In this document: in pieces, positions 33,990 to 42,534 of the stretch
Numbering within the stretch: the first letter of the stretch is position 1
Layout: every line of letters starts with the position of its first letter
NCBI GenBank assembly: GCA_910579595.1
Contig: CAJTVM010000004.1
Coordinates: 1 to 64,000 of the forward strand
DNA: 64,000 nucleotides
Source: an uncultured Oscillospiraceae bacterium
GTDB lineage: Bacteria > Bacillota > Clostridia > Oscillospirales > Oscillospiraceae
Direction of reading: 5' to 3'
Program-made: the position numbers and the translations under genes
The notes under the pieces: model-generated
Database searches by the model: none
What the model was told of the DNA's origin: nothing
What the model saw: only the letters and a program-made list of their open reading frames with translations

Positions 33990-35735
33990 ATGGGTAGTGT
34001 GAAAGAAAAATTGCGGGCGCTGTGGCGGGATCAGCGTTCCTGGGGCGTCAGGCTCCCCCTGGCCATCCTGTGCGCCTGTGCCTGCGTGTTTACCTTTATC
34101 CTGTTCGGACCCTGTGAGATCTTTATCCAGAATATGCAGGAGATGCCCTTCCCCTTCCTCACCCTGCTGCCTGTGCTGCTGCTCACCGGCGGGGGCGCGT
34201 TCGCGGTGCTGCTGATCGTTCTGCTCCTGCTCCGGGGGAAGGTGTTCAACGCCGCCGTCTCCCTGCTCTTTGCCGGGACGCTGGCGGGCTACCTCCAAGG
34301 CAACCTGCTCAACATCAATCACGGCTCTCTGGACGGCAACGCCGTCAACTGGCAAGCGTTCCGCCTGCCCATGCTGGGAAACTGCCTGCTGTGGCTGCTG
34401 ATCTTTGGGGCGGTGTTTCTCCTGCTCTACCTCAGCCGGAAGCTGTGGACAAGGGCGGTGGAGCTGCTCAGCGTCATTGTCACCGGCGCCCAGATCGTGG
34501 CCCTCATTGCCCTTCTTGCGGGGGCCGGGTTTGGCAATGTGGCCCGGGTGGGCCAGGAGAAAACCTACGTTTCCCGGGACGGTATCTACGAGGTGGCCCG
34601 CAAGCAGAACGTTATCGTATTCCTGCTGGACCGATTGGACAACCAATTCACCGACGAGGTGCTGGAGAACCACCCGGAGTGGAAGGACAGGCTGGCCGGC
34701 TTCACCTATTACCACGACTTCACCGGCAGCTACGCCAACACCCGGCCATCCATCACCTACTTTATGACCGGCGTGGAACATGACTATTCCGTACCTTGGA
34801 AGAATTACTTCCACCGGGCCTGGACCCAGCCCGTCCATCCCCTTTTGCAGGACATCCACAACGCGGGCTATACCGCCCGGGTCTACACCGACTGCTCCTA
34901 TGTATTCGGCCAGGCCCAGGACGCGGAGGGCTGCGTGGACAACATCCGCCGGAACACCCAGACCGTCCACCGGGACATCATGCTGGAGCAGATGCTCACC
35001 ATGTCCGCCTACCGCTATGCGCCGGAGGCCCTCAAGCCCTATTTCCAGATGTACTCCGGGGATCTGGGCGACATCGTCTCGGTAGAAGGGGAGGGGGCGG
35101 ATAACGCCCTTTACACCGTGGACGACGTGGCCTTCTGGAAGGGCTACCGGGAACATGGGCTCACCATCGATCAGGATCTGGACGGGCTGTTCCAGTTCTA
35201 CCACTTTGAGGGGGCCCACAGCCCCTATGTGATGGATGAAAACGCCGAACCCGTCCTCCAGGGCACCCGCAACGGTCAGATCGTGGGCAATATGGAGATG
35301 ATTTTCCGCTACCTGGACGAGCTGGAAGAAAAGGGCTTGTTTGACGATGCCACCATCATTATCACCACCGACCACGGCCGTCCCCCCGGACAACGGGGGG
35401 ACATCAGCGACGTCAGCGCCAGCCGGGTGTCCACCCTGATGATCAAACCCTCTGGCGCCGCCCGGAGCGGACCTCTCCAGATCTCCAACAAGCAGGTCTG
35501 CCAGGACAATCTGCGGGCATCCATCATCGGCTACTTCGGGCTGGACACCGCTCCCTATGGCCGCACCATCGAATCCATTGGTGAGAACGAGGAAATGACC
35601 CGCTATCTCTGGATGCGGGGCGAAAAAGGCCAGGTGGCCAATAAGATGTACACCTTCCAGATCAATGGGGATGCCAACGATTTCTCCAACTGGAAACTGA
35701 TCAACGAATACGAAATGAAGCACAACGGCCTGTAA
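33990..35735 (+). CDS. LTA-synthase-like sulfatase-fold membrane protein
   Basis: A 581-residue protein with about five membrane segments in the first ~190 residues, then an extracytoplasmic alkaline-phosphatase-superfamily domain. Metal-site landmarks are visible: the first strand acidic site in VFLLDRLDN, a putative nucleophile region ANTRPS, and TTDHG near residue 460. This architecture is that of lipoteichoic acid synthases and phosphoethanolamine/phosphoglycerol transferases; residues outside these motifs differ, so the transferred group is open. GAGGAG precedes the ATG at 33990, chosen over an open upstream frame. It heads a cluster with YidC-glycerophosphotransferase and lic genes. Confidence 0.78.
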   Translation: MGSVKEKLRALWRDQRSWGVRLPLAILCACACVFTFILFGPCEIFIQNMQEMPFPFLTLLPVLLLTGGGAFAVLLIVLLLLRGKVFNAAVSLLFAGTLAGYLQGNLLNINHGSLDGNAVNWQAFRLPMLGNCLLWLLIFGAVFLLLYLSRKLWTRAVELLSVIVTGAQIVALIALLAGAGFGNVARVGQEKTYVSRDGIYEVARKQNVIVFLLDRLDNQFTDEVLENHPEWKDRLAGFTYYHDFTGSYANTRPSITYFMTGVEHDYSVPWKNYFHRAWTQPVHPLLQDIHNAGYTARVYTDCSYVFGQAQDAEGCVDNIRRNTQTVHRDIMLEQMLTMSAYRYAPEALKPYFQMYSGDLGDIVSVEGEGADNALYTVDDVAFWKGYREHGLTIDQDLDGLFQFYHFEGAHSPYVMDENAEPVLQGTRNGQIVGNMEMIFRYLDELEEKGLFDDATIIITTDHGRPPGQRGDISDVSASRVSTLMIKPSGAARSGPLQISNKQVCQDNLRASIIGYFGLDTAPYGRTIESIGENEEMTRYLWMRGEKGQVANKMYTFQINGDANDFSNWKLINEYEMKHNGL

Positions 35736-35776
35736 CGGCCTGCCTTTCAGTGCGCACAACGGGAGGTCATTCCGCC

Positions 35777-36310
35777 GTGAAAAAGGTACTCATTTTTTCC
35801 TATTTTTTCCTGTCTTCCTGGCTGTTCTGCTCAGTCACCGCCTTTGCGTATATCGACCCGTCCGCCATGACCTACATCATCCAGCTCATCGCGGGCATCG
35901 CCATCGCGGCGGGGGCTGGGGCCAGCTACTACCTGCGCCGGTTCAAGCGGAAATTCTCCAGGCGCGGGAAAGGCAGCGCCCACGCCGTCCAGTATTGCGA
36001 CGAGGATGATGATGACGATACCGGCTACGGCGACTACGAGCTGGACGGGCCAGCGGGGACGCAGCAGATCCCCTCCCCCGCCCCCCAGGCGGCAAGTTCC
36101 AAAGCCTACGAAGCCCATTCCCCCGCCCGGGATCCGTTTTACGCCTATGCCGAGTCCGTCAACACCCCGGCAGACCCCTTTGACGAGACGGGGGGCGAGG
36201 GCGGCCTTGCCGCCGAAAACCGGGAGCTGCGCCGCCTGCTGGCGGAGGAACGGCAAAAGGTGGAGGAGCTGAAACGCGCTCTGCACATCTGCACCGCCCC
36301 AAAACGGTGA
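35777..36310 (+). CDS. Small membrane protein with C-terminal coiled coil
   Basis: A 177-residue protein with a signal-peptide-like N-terminus (~1-22), then AYIDPSAMTYIIQLIAGI leading into a second membrane segment (~28-52), a basic stretch, an acidic low-complexity region with repeated Asp and a Pro-rich linker, and a short C-terminal coiled coil (~145-170). Proteins with the YIDPS-TYIIQ motif accompany sulfatase-type polymer genes in other Firmicutes as far as I recall; function unknown. The GTG start follows GGGAGG. The stop overlaps the lepB start region. Confidence 0.7.
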   Translation: MKKVLIFSYFFLSSWLFCSVTAFAYIDPSAMTYIIQLIAGIAIAAGAGASYYLRRFKRKFSRRGKGSAHAVQYCDEDDDDDTGYGDYELDGPAGTQQIPSPAPQAASSKAYEAHSPARDPFYAYAESVNTPADPFDETGGEGGLAAENRELRRLLAEERQKVEELKRALHICTAPKR

Positions 36311-36813
36311 AAATGCGGAAAAAGGACCGTTGGTGGCTGCTCCCCCTGGCCGCCATGGTCATCGCCATCCTGATCAACCTCTTTTTGCTGGTGAACGCCT
36401 ATGTGCCCTCCGGCTCCATGGAACCTACCCTCCCCACCGGGGCGCTGATGCTGGGGGATCGCACTGCGTTCCGCCGGGGGGAGCCTCAGACGGGGGATGT
36501 GGTGCTGTTCCGCCACCCGGAATTTGGGGACAAGATCCTGGTCAAGCGGGTGATCGCCCTGCCAGGGCAGGTGTTTTCTATGGAAAACGGCCGGGTATAT
36601 CTGGACGGCCAGCTTCTGGAGGAGGACTATGTCCCGGAATTTTCCGCCGACAGCTATCCGGTCACCGTGGTGCCCGAGGACTGCTATGTGGTGCTGGGGG
36701 ATCACCGGACAAACTCCAATGACTCCCGCTATTGGGCCGACCCCTTCGTCCACCGGGAGGATCTGCTGGCCCGGGCGCTGTTCACTTATTTTCCCCGTCC
36801 CGGCCTGCTATAG
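36307..36813 (+). CDS. lepB: Signal peptidase I
   Basis: A 168-residue type I signal peptidase. It has one membrane anchor (~10-30), the catalytic serine in VPSGSMEPT (near residue 37), the general-base lysine in ILVKRVIALPG (near 78) and the box E motif LGDHRTNSNDSR. The candidate starts are the GTG at 36307, which overlaps the previous stop, or the ATG at 36313. Its place inside a polymer-assembly cluster is unusual; it may simply process the exported proteins encoded beside it. Confidence 0.92.
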   Translation: MKMRKKDRWWLLPLAAMVIAILINLFLLVNAYVPSGSMEPTLPTGALMLGDRTAFRRGEPQTGDVVLFRHPEFGDKILVKRVIALPGQVFSMENGRVYLDGQLLEEDYVPEFSADSYPVTVVPEDCYVVLGDHRTNSNDSRYWADPFVHREDLLARALFTYFPRPGLL

Positions 36814-36849
36814 GCCCGGGACTCACAAACGAGGTGTCACCGCAACGCT

Positions 36850-38955
36850 ATGGAGATCATCAACACAATTATCACAGGCATCGGCACCCTCCTGGGCTGG
36901 CTGATGTACGGCTGCTATTGGCTGTTTCGCAATTACGGCGTGGCTCTCATTGTCTTTACCCTGCTCACCAAGGTAGTCATGTTCCCCATCTCCCTGCTGG
37001 TGCAGAAAAACTCCATCAAGATGGTGAAGATGAAGCCCCAGCTGGATATGCTCCGCTACCAGTATGTGGATGACAACGATGCCTTTCTGGACGCCCAGTC
37101 CGCCCTGTATAAAAAGGAGCGCTACAATCCCATGGCCGGGGTAATCCCCCTGCTGCTCCAGTTGCCCATCATCTTTGGGCTGCTGGACGTGGTGTACAAG
37201 CCGCTGAAGCACCTCCTCCACCTTTCCCCGGAGTTTCAGCAGGCCCTGGTGGAGCGGACCGCTCAGCTCATGTCCGTCACGGTAGAGGATCTTGGCTCCA
37301 CCGCCCAATTGTTTGTGATAAACCGGGTTCGCGCTATGCCGGAATGCTACGCGGAGATCTTTTCCGGCACAGAGCAGATCATCGGGTGGATCCAGGACCT
37401 TAATACGACTTTTTTCGGCATCGACCTGGCGGATACCCCCAGTTTCAGTGCCTTTGGCGGAGGAATGCTCATCCCCGTGCTGGCGGGGCTGTCCGCATTG
37501 CTGATGTGCTGGGTGCAGAACAAGGTGAACGTGCTCCAGATCGAGCAGAACAAGCTGTCCCAGTGGGGCATGACGGCGTTCATGATCGCCTTTTCCGCCT
37601 TCTTTGCCTTTATCGTCCCGGCGGGGGTGGGACTGTACTGGACCTTCGGCAACCTGTTTTCCATCGGGGTGATGTTCCTGTGCAACGCCATCATCTCCCC
37701 CAAAAAGTACATCGACTACAAGGTACTGGACGAAATGAAGCGCACCGCCGCGGCCGATAAGGAGCAGAAGAAAAAGAATGCCGCCCTGGCCAAGAAATAT
37801 TACAAGGAGTTCTTCTCCCCCGAGAACAAAGGGAACATGAAGATCATGTTCTACTCCGAGGGCAGCGGATTCTACAAATACTTCCGCGCGCTGATTGAGG
37901 CTTTGCTGAACACCACCGATCTGACCATCCACTACGTCACCAGCGACCCCAACGACGCTGTCTTTCAGAAAAATGAGCCCCGCATCCGCCCCTACTACGT
38001 GGACGAGACACGGCTCATTTCCCTGATGATGAAGCTGGAAGCGGACATGGTGGTGATGACCACCCCCGACCTGGAAAAGTACCACATCAAGCGCTCCCGG
38101 GTGAAGGAAAACGTGGAATACGTCTTTATGGATCACGGGTGCGGCAGCGACAATATGCTCTACCGCACCGGGGCGCTGGACAACTACGACACTCTGCTGG
38201 TGGTGAGCCGGGAGCAGGCCATCGAGGCCCGGGCCATCGAAAAGCTGCGCCACGTGAAAAAAAAGCGGATCATCGAGTGCGGATACGGCCTGATTGATGA
38301 CATGATCTCCGCCTATGACGCCATGGACAAGACGGAAAACCAGAAAAAGACCATCCTCATCGCCCCCTCCTGGCAGTACGACAACATCATGGACTCCTGC
38401 CTGGACGACATGGTGAACGCCCTGTACGGCAAAGGTCACCGCATCGTCATCCGGCCCCACCCCCAGTATGTACGCCGGTTCCCCGTGCGGATGAAGGAGA
38501 TTATCCAGCGGTATCAGGACAAGGCGTCCGACGACTTTATCATTGAAACTGACTTTTCCTCTAATGTGACAGTGTACACCGCCGACCTGCTCATCACCGA
38601 CTGGAGCGGCATCGCCTTTGAGTTCTCCTTCACCACCGATAAGCCCTCCCTGTTCATCAACACCCAGATGAAGGTGGTCAACGAGGACTGGCAGAAGATC
38701 CCCCTGGCGCCCTTCGACATCACCGCCCGCTCCAAGGTGGGCCGGCAGGTGGAAAAAAGCGAGGTCAAGGATCTGGCCCCGGTGGTGGATGAGCTTCTGG
38801 CCCACCAGGAGGACTACAAGGAGCGCATCGCCGCTTTGAAGCAGCAGCATTTCTACAACCTGGGCCGCAGCGGCGAGGTGGGGGCGCAGTACATCGTCCA
38901 CCGTCTGGAGCGCCGGCACAAAAAACAGATCGCCCACGCCGGAAAGCCCGGGTGA
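36850..38955 (+). CDS. YidC insertase fused to CDP-glycerol glycerophosphotransferase-like domain
   Basis: One 701-residue open frame joins two families. Residues ~1-305 are YidC/Oxa1: five membrane segments with the hydrophilic-groove region LLTKVVMFPISLLVQ and PAGVGLYWTFGNLFS, without the lipobox of Bacillus YidC. After a basic linker (~295-325, KEQKKKNAAL) residues ~330-690 are a GT-B-like domain of the TagB/TagF (CDP-glycerol:polyglycerol phosphate transferase) family, with FMDHGCGSD, APSWQYD, RPHPQY and ITDWSGIAFEF. It probably adds polyol phosphate units at the membrane. Whether the YidC part still inserts proteins or serves as an anchor is unknown. The frame is continuous, with no sign of a frameshift. 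Confidence 0.88.
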   Translation: MEIINTIITGIGTLLGWLMYGCYWLFRNYGVALIVFTLLTKVVMFPISLLVQKNSIKMVKMKPQLDMLRYQYVDDNDAFLDAQSALYKKERYNPMAGVIPLLLQLPIIFGLLDVVYKPLKHLLHLSPEFQQALVERTAQLMSVTVEDLGSTAQLFVINRVRAMPECYAEIFSGTEQIIGWIQDLNTTFFGIDLADTPSFSAFGGGMLIPVLAGLSALLMCWVQNKVNVLQIEQNKLSQWGMTAFMIAFSAFFAFIVPAGVGLYWTFGNLFSIGVMFLCNAIISPKKYIDYKVLDEMKRTAAADKEQKKKNAALAKKYYKEFFSPENKGNMKIMFYSEGSGFYKYFRALIEALLNTTDLTIHYVTSDPNDAVFQKNEPRIRPYYVDETRLISLMMKLEADMVVMTTPDLEKYHIKRSRVKENVEYVFMDHGCGSDNMLYRTGALDNYDTLLVVSREQAIEARAIEKLRHVKKKRIIECGYGLIDDMISAYDAMDKTENQKKTILIAPSWQYDNIMDSCLDDMVNALYGKGHRIVIRPHPQYVRRFPVRMKEIIQRYQDKASDDFIIETDFSSNVTVYTADLLITDWSGIAFEFSFTTDKPSLFINTQMKVVNEDWQKIPLAPFDITARSKVGRQVEKSEVKDLAPVVDELLAHQEDYKERIAALKQQHFYNLGRSGEVGAQYIVHRLERRHKKQIAHAGKPG

Positions 38956-38980
38956 GCATCCCTTCTTACATCCCAAACTG

Positions 38981-39014
38981 CGCCCCTGCGCATGAAACCG
39001 CGCAGGGGCGTTTT
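38981..39014 (+). terminator. Terminator or attenuator before licA
   Basis: CGCCCCTGCG and CGCAGGGGCG around a 10-nt loop, followed by TTTTC. It lies only 15 nt upstream of the licA ATG, so it may attenuate rather than end transcription. Confidence 0.65.
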
Positions 39015-39028
39015 CAGGAGTTTTGTTT

Positions 39029-39961
39029 ATGAGGAACCTACCGCTGAATCCGGATACGATGCAGGTGATTGCCCTGGCGCTGGGCGTGGGGCCGGAGGAG
39101 ATCGCCGGCATCTCCTCCCTGAAAACGGGCATGACCAACCGCTCCTTTCTCTTTACCTGCCGGGGGACGAAATACATCCTGCGCATCCCTGGCGAGGGCA
39201 CCGGCCAGCTCATCAGCCGCCAGGAGGAGGCCGCCGTCTACCGGCTGATCCAGAGCCAGGGACTGGGCGGAGACGTGCTCTACATCAACCCGGACAATGG
39301 CTACATGATCTCCCGCTTTATCGAAGGGGCCCGCAACTGCGATCCTTTGAACCCGAAAGAGACCGCCGCGTGTATGGAGACGCTTCGGGCATTCCACCGG
39401 CTGGGCCTGCGGGTTGAACACGAATTCGATATATTCGCCCATATCGACTTCTACCAACAACTGTGGGAGGGACGGCCCTCCGCCTACCCCGATTATTTGC
39501 AGACCAAAGAAAACGTGCTGCGGCTCAAACCGTTTATTGACGCCCAGGTGGAGAAAAAAGTGCTCACCCACATCGACGCGGTGCCGGACAACTTCCTGTT
39601 CTGCCAAAATGGGCGGGGAGAGACGGAGATCCGCCTTATCGACTGGGAATACGCCGCCATGCAGGATCCCCATGTGGACGTCGCCATGTTCTGTCTTTAT
39701 GCCATGTATGACAGGGCGCAGGCGGACCAGCTGATCGGCCAGTATTTCCCCGAGGGGTGCCCTGTCAAAACGCGGATTAAGATCTACTGCTATATTGCCG
39801 CCTGCGGGCTGCTGTGGAGCAACTGGTGCGAATACAAGCACAGTCTGGGGGTAGAGCTGGGGGAATATTCCGTCAAACAGTACCGCTACGCCCAGGATTA
39901 CTACCGCATTGCGGCGGCGGAGCTGGAACAGATTGGAGAATGGGACTCATGCACACTGTAA
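39029..39961 (+). CDS. licA: LicA-type choline kinase
   Basis: A 310-residue kinase of the aminoglycoside/choline kinase superfamily. Brenner's motif appears as LTHIDAVPDNFLF and the metal-binding DFG equivalent as LIDWEYA; the nucleotide loop is at GMTNRSFLF. It phosphorylates choline (or ethanolamine) to begin the CDP-choline route. AGGAG lies 8 nt before the ATG at 39029. The stop overlaps the licC start by 13 nt, and the gene order licA-licC-transporter supports choline rather than another amino alcohol. Confidence 0.85.
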   Translation: MRNLPLNPDTMQVIALALGVGPEEIAGISSLKTGMTNRSFLFTCRGTKYILRIPGEGTGQLISRQEEAAVYRLIQSQGLGGDVLYINPDNGYMISRFIEGARNCDPLNPKETAACMETLRAFHRLGLRVEHEFDIFAHIDFYQQLWEGRPSAYPDYLQTKENVLRLKPFIDAQVEKKVLTHIDAVPDNFLFCQNGRGETEIRLIDWEYAAMQDPHVDVAMFCLYAMYDRAQADQLIGQYFPEGCPVKTRIKIYCYIAACGLLWSNWCEYKHSLGVELGEYSVKQYRYAQDYYRIAAAELEQIGEWDSCTL

Positions 39962-40671
39962 AACGGGCCATTATCATGGCCGCCGGGGTGGGGCAGCGGA
40001 TGCGGCCCGTCACCCTGGATACCCCCAAACCCCTGGTCCGTATCAACGGTACACGCATGATCGACACTGTGATCGCGGGACTGCGGGAAAACGGGATCAA
40101 CGAGATCTACGTGGTGGTGGGCTACTTGAAGGAGCAGTTCCGGGCGTTGGAGCGGGACTGGCCCGGCGTGGCGCTCATTGAAAACCCCTGGTATGACACC
40201 TGCAACAACATCTCCTCCCTCTACGCCGCCCGGGAGCACCTGCGCGACGTCATCATCCTGGACGGCGACCAGCTAATCCGCCAACCCCGCATCCTGGCCC
40301 CGGAATTTGAGCGCTCGGGCTACAACGCGGTGTGGACGGATTGCCGCACGGACGAGTGGCTGCTGACGGTGGAGCACAGTTTGGTCACCGCGTGCAGCCG
40401 GACAGGGGGCTCCCATGGCTGGCAGCTGTTCAGCGTCTCCCGCTGGAGTGAGGCGGACGGGGCGCGGCTCCGGCGGCATCTGGAACTGGAGTTTGAGCAA
40501 AAACAAAACCGAGGCATCTACTGGGACGATGTAGCCCTGTTCTGCCACCCTGAGGACTATGAGCTGGGGATTTTCCCCATGGAACCGGGGGATCTTGTGG
40601 AGGTGGACAGCCTGTCCGAGCTTGCGGCGCTGGATCCCGTATACAAAGCTTATCTGGAGGGGACACGGTAA
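39949..40671 (+). CDS. licC: LicC-type CTP:phosphocholine cytidylyltransferase
   Basis: A 240-residue nucleotidyltransferase. The N-terminal signature AIIMAAGVGQRMRP and downstream KPLV bind CTP, and NPWYDTCNNISSLYAAREHL and ILDGDQLI are the segments I associate with LicC. It turns phosphocholine and CTP into CDP-choline. GGAGA precedes the ATG at 39949. It is nested in an overlapping operon with licA and the importer. Confidence 0.87.
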   Translation: MHTVKRAIIMAAGVGQRMRPVTLDTPKPLVRINGTRMIDTVIAGLRENGINEIYVVVGYLKEQFRALERDWPGVALIENPWYDTCNNISSLYAAREHLRDVIILDGDQLIRQPRILAPEFERSGYNAVWTDCRTDEWLLTVEHSLVTACSRTGGSHGWQLFSVSRWSEADGARLRRHLELEFEQKQNRGIYWDDVALFCHPEDYELGIFPMEPGDLVEVDSLSELAALDPVYKAYLEGTR

Positions 40672-40672
40672 T

Positions 40673-42178
40673 ATGGATCACAGCGGAAAAAAAATTGACT
40701 GGGCCATCACCCTGGTCCCCCTGGGGTGCATCCTGGCGCTGAGCGTGCTGTTTATTGCCTTCCCAGCCCAGTCCAACGAGGTGCTGGGCGGCATCCGGTT
40801 CCTGCTCGGCGACACCTTTGGCGTCTATTATCTGGTCATCGGACTGGGGGTATTTCTGGCGTCCATGTTTGCGGCGTTTTCCAAATATGGGAACATTGTG
40901 CTGGGCGATCCGGGGGGAAAACCGAAATATTCATTTTTCACCTGGGGTTCCATGATGTTCACGGCGGGGCTGGCGGCGGACATCCTGTTCTACTCCTTTT
41001 CCGAGTGGATTTTGTACGCCGTGGATCCCCATATTGCCGGGCTGGGATCCATCCAGGACTGGGCCAGCGTCTTTCCCCTGTTCCACTGGAGCCTGATCCC
41101 CTGGGGTTTTTATCTCATGCTGGCCGCCGCCTTCGGCTTTATGCTCCACGTGCGCAAGCGGGAGCGGCAGCGGTACTCCGAGGCCTGCCGCCCCATTCTG
41201 GGAAAGCACACCGACGGCCTGCCCGGCAGGCTCATTGATCTGCTGGCAGTCTTTGCCCTGTTGGCGGGGACAGCCACCACCTTCAGCTTGGCCACCCCCC
41301 TGATGGCCGGCATCATCGAGGAGCTGTTCCACATTCCGCTGGATCGCAATGCGGTCACTGTGCTTATTCTGCTGGTGACCTGCGCGGTATACACCTATTC
41401 CCTGCTTCACGGCTTCCGGGGCATCAGCCTGCTGGCAAAATCCTGCATCTACCTGTTTTTCGGCCTGCTGGCCTATGTGCTCCTGTTGGGCGGGGAAGCC
41501 CGATATGTCATTGAGACCGGCTTGGAAGCCCTGGGGCGGATGGTGCAGAACTTTTTCCAGCTTGCCACCTTCACCGACCCCCAGCGAACCTCTTCCTTCC
41601 CCCAGAACTGGACCATTTTCTACTGGTCCTATTGGATGGTATGGTGCGTGGCCGCTCCCTTTTTCATTGGCGGTATCTCCAAGGGGCGCACCGTGCGCCA
41701 GACCATTTTGGGCGGCTACGGGTTTGGCGTTGGCTCCACGGTGGTCAGCTTCATCGTGCTGGGCAACTACTCCTTGGGAAAGCAGGCGTCTGGCGCGGCA
41801 GACTTCATCGCCCAATACAATGAAACCGGAGATCTGTACAGCCTCATCATCTCTATGATCCGCACCCTGCCCTTCGCCCAGCTGGTACTGGTGTTGGTGC
41901 TGATCACCATGGTGGCCTTTTACGCCACCTCCTTTGACTCCATCGCTCTTATCGCCTCCTGTTACAGCTACCGCAGGCTGAACCAGGAGGATGACCCCCA
42001 CTGGGGGGTAAAGCTCATGTGGTGCCTGCTGCTCATTGCCCTGCCCATAGCCCTGCTGTTTTCCGAGAGCTCCATGGGCAACCTGCAATCCGTGAGCATC
42101 ATCGCCGCCTTCCCCATCGGCGCGGTGATTGCGCTGATCACCGCCAGCTTCTTCAAGGACGCAAAATCTTTTCTCTGA
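40673..42178 (+). CDS. BCCT family choline/betaine-type transporter
   Basis: A 501-residue transporter with about twelve membrane helices. The family Trp/aromatic motifs are visible: FTWGSMMFTAGLAADILFYS near residue 82 and WSYWMVWCVAAPFFIGGISK near residue 320. BCCT proteins import quaternary amines such as choline, betaine or carnitine with Na+ or H+. Directly after licC, choline is the likely substrate. Streptococcal lic operons use the unrelated LicB, so this is a substitution. The gene closes the cluster; a strong terminator follows. Confidence 0.88.
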   Translation: MDHSGKKIDWAITLVPLGCILALSVLFIAFPAQSNEVLGGIRFLLGDTFGVYYLVIGLGVFLASMFAAFSKYGNIVLGDPGGKPKYSFFTWGSMMFTAGLAADILFYSFSEWILYAVDPHIAGLGSIQDWASVFPLFHWSLIPWGFYLMLAAAFGFMLHVRKRERQRYSEACRPILGKHTDGLPGRLIDLLAVFALLAGTATTFSLATPLMAGIIEELFHIPLDRNAVTVLILLVTCAVYTYSLLHGFRGISLLAKSCIYLFFGLLAYVLLLGGEARYVIETGLEALGRMVQNFFQLATFTDPQRTSSFPQNWTIFYWSYWMVWCVAAPFFIGGISKGRTVRQTILGGYGFGVGSTVVSFIVLGNYSLGKQASGAADFIAQYNETGDLYSLIISMIRTLPFAQLVLVLVLITMVAFYATSFDSIALIASCYSYRRLNQEDDPHWGVKLMWCLLLIALPIALLFSESSMGNLQSVSIIAAFPIGAVIALITASFFKDAKSFL

Positions 42179-42236
42179 TTTCGGAACAGAAAATGTTGGG
42201 ACCGTCCGATATACGGATGATTCTGATTTTCGCATG

Positions 42237-42269
42237 AAAACGGCCATTTCCCTGGGAAATGGCCGTTTT
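42237..42269. terminator. Bidirectional terminator after the lic cluster
   Basis: AAAACGGCCATTTCC and its perfect complement with a tiny loop; T-tract on both strands. Confidence 0.88.
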
Positions 42270-42287
42270 GGACACTAATATGCAATT

Positions 42288-42533
42288 TCATTGCACCCTG
42301 CCCCACTTTTTGCCCCAGGCGGTGCGCTCACAGTAGAGGGCATCGTATGGCACGCCGTACTCTTTTCGGTATCCGGCAAAGCAGCGGCGCCAGATGACGC
42401 TGGAGAGCGCAGCAACAACCCAGTACAAGGGACCGAGGACAAGACATTGGATGGTGTGCCCGTACTCGTGGGTGCAAAGCAGATAGAAAAGAATGCGCCC
42501 CCATAGCGGCTGTATATGCGGCGCCGCTTCCAT
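42288..42533 (-). CDS. Small HEYGH-motif membrane protein, N-terminally short
   Basis: An 81-residue protein with CTHEYGHTIQCLVLGPLYW followed by one hydrophobic segment and a CERTAWG tail. The HExGH-like HEYGHTIQ motif and LGPLY signature belong to a family of small membrane proteins that I recall as ~150-170 residues, so about half of the N-terminus is absent here. The ATG lies 1 nt after the stop of the dehydrogenase gene and has no obvious independent ribosome site. It may be a truncated remnant. No protease activity is claimed. Confidence 0.5.
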   Translation of the reverse strand: MEAAPHIQPLWGRILFYLLCTHEYGHTIQCLVLGPLYWVVAALSSVIWRRCFAGYRKEYGVPYDALYCERTAWGKKWGRVQ

Positions 42534-42534
42534 A

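Noticed and set aside
36823..39213. 796-codon minus-strand frame opposite the YidC fusion gene
   Set aside because: No domain or signal, His/Val/Gly-rich shadow; the plus strand encodes two recognised domains.
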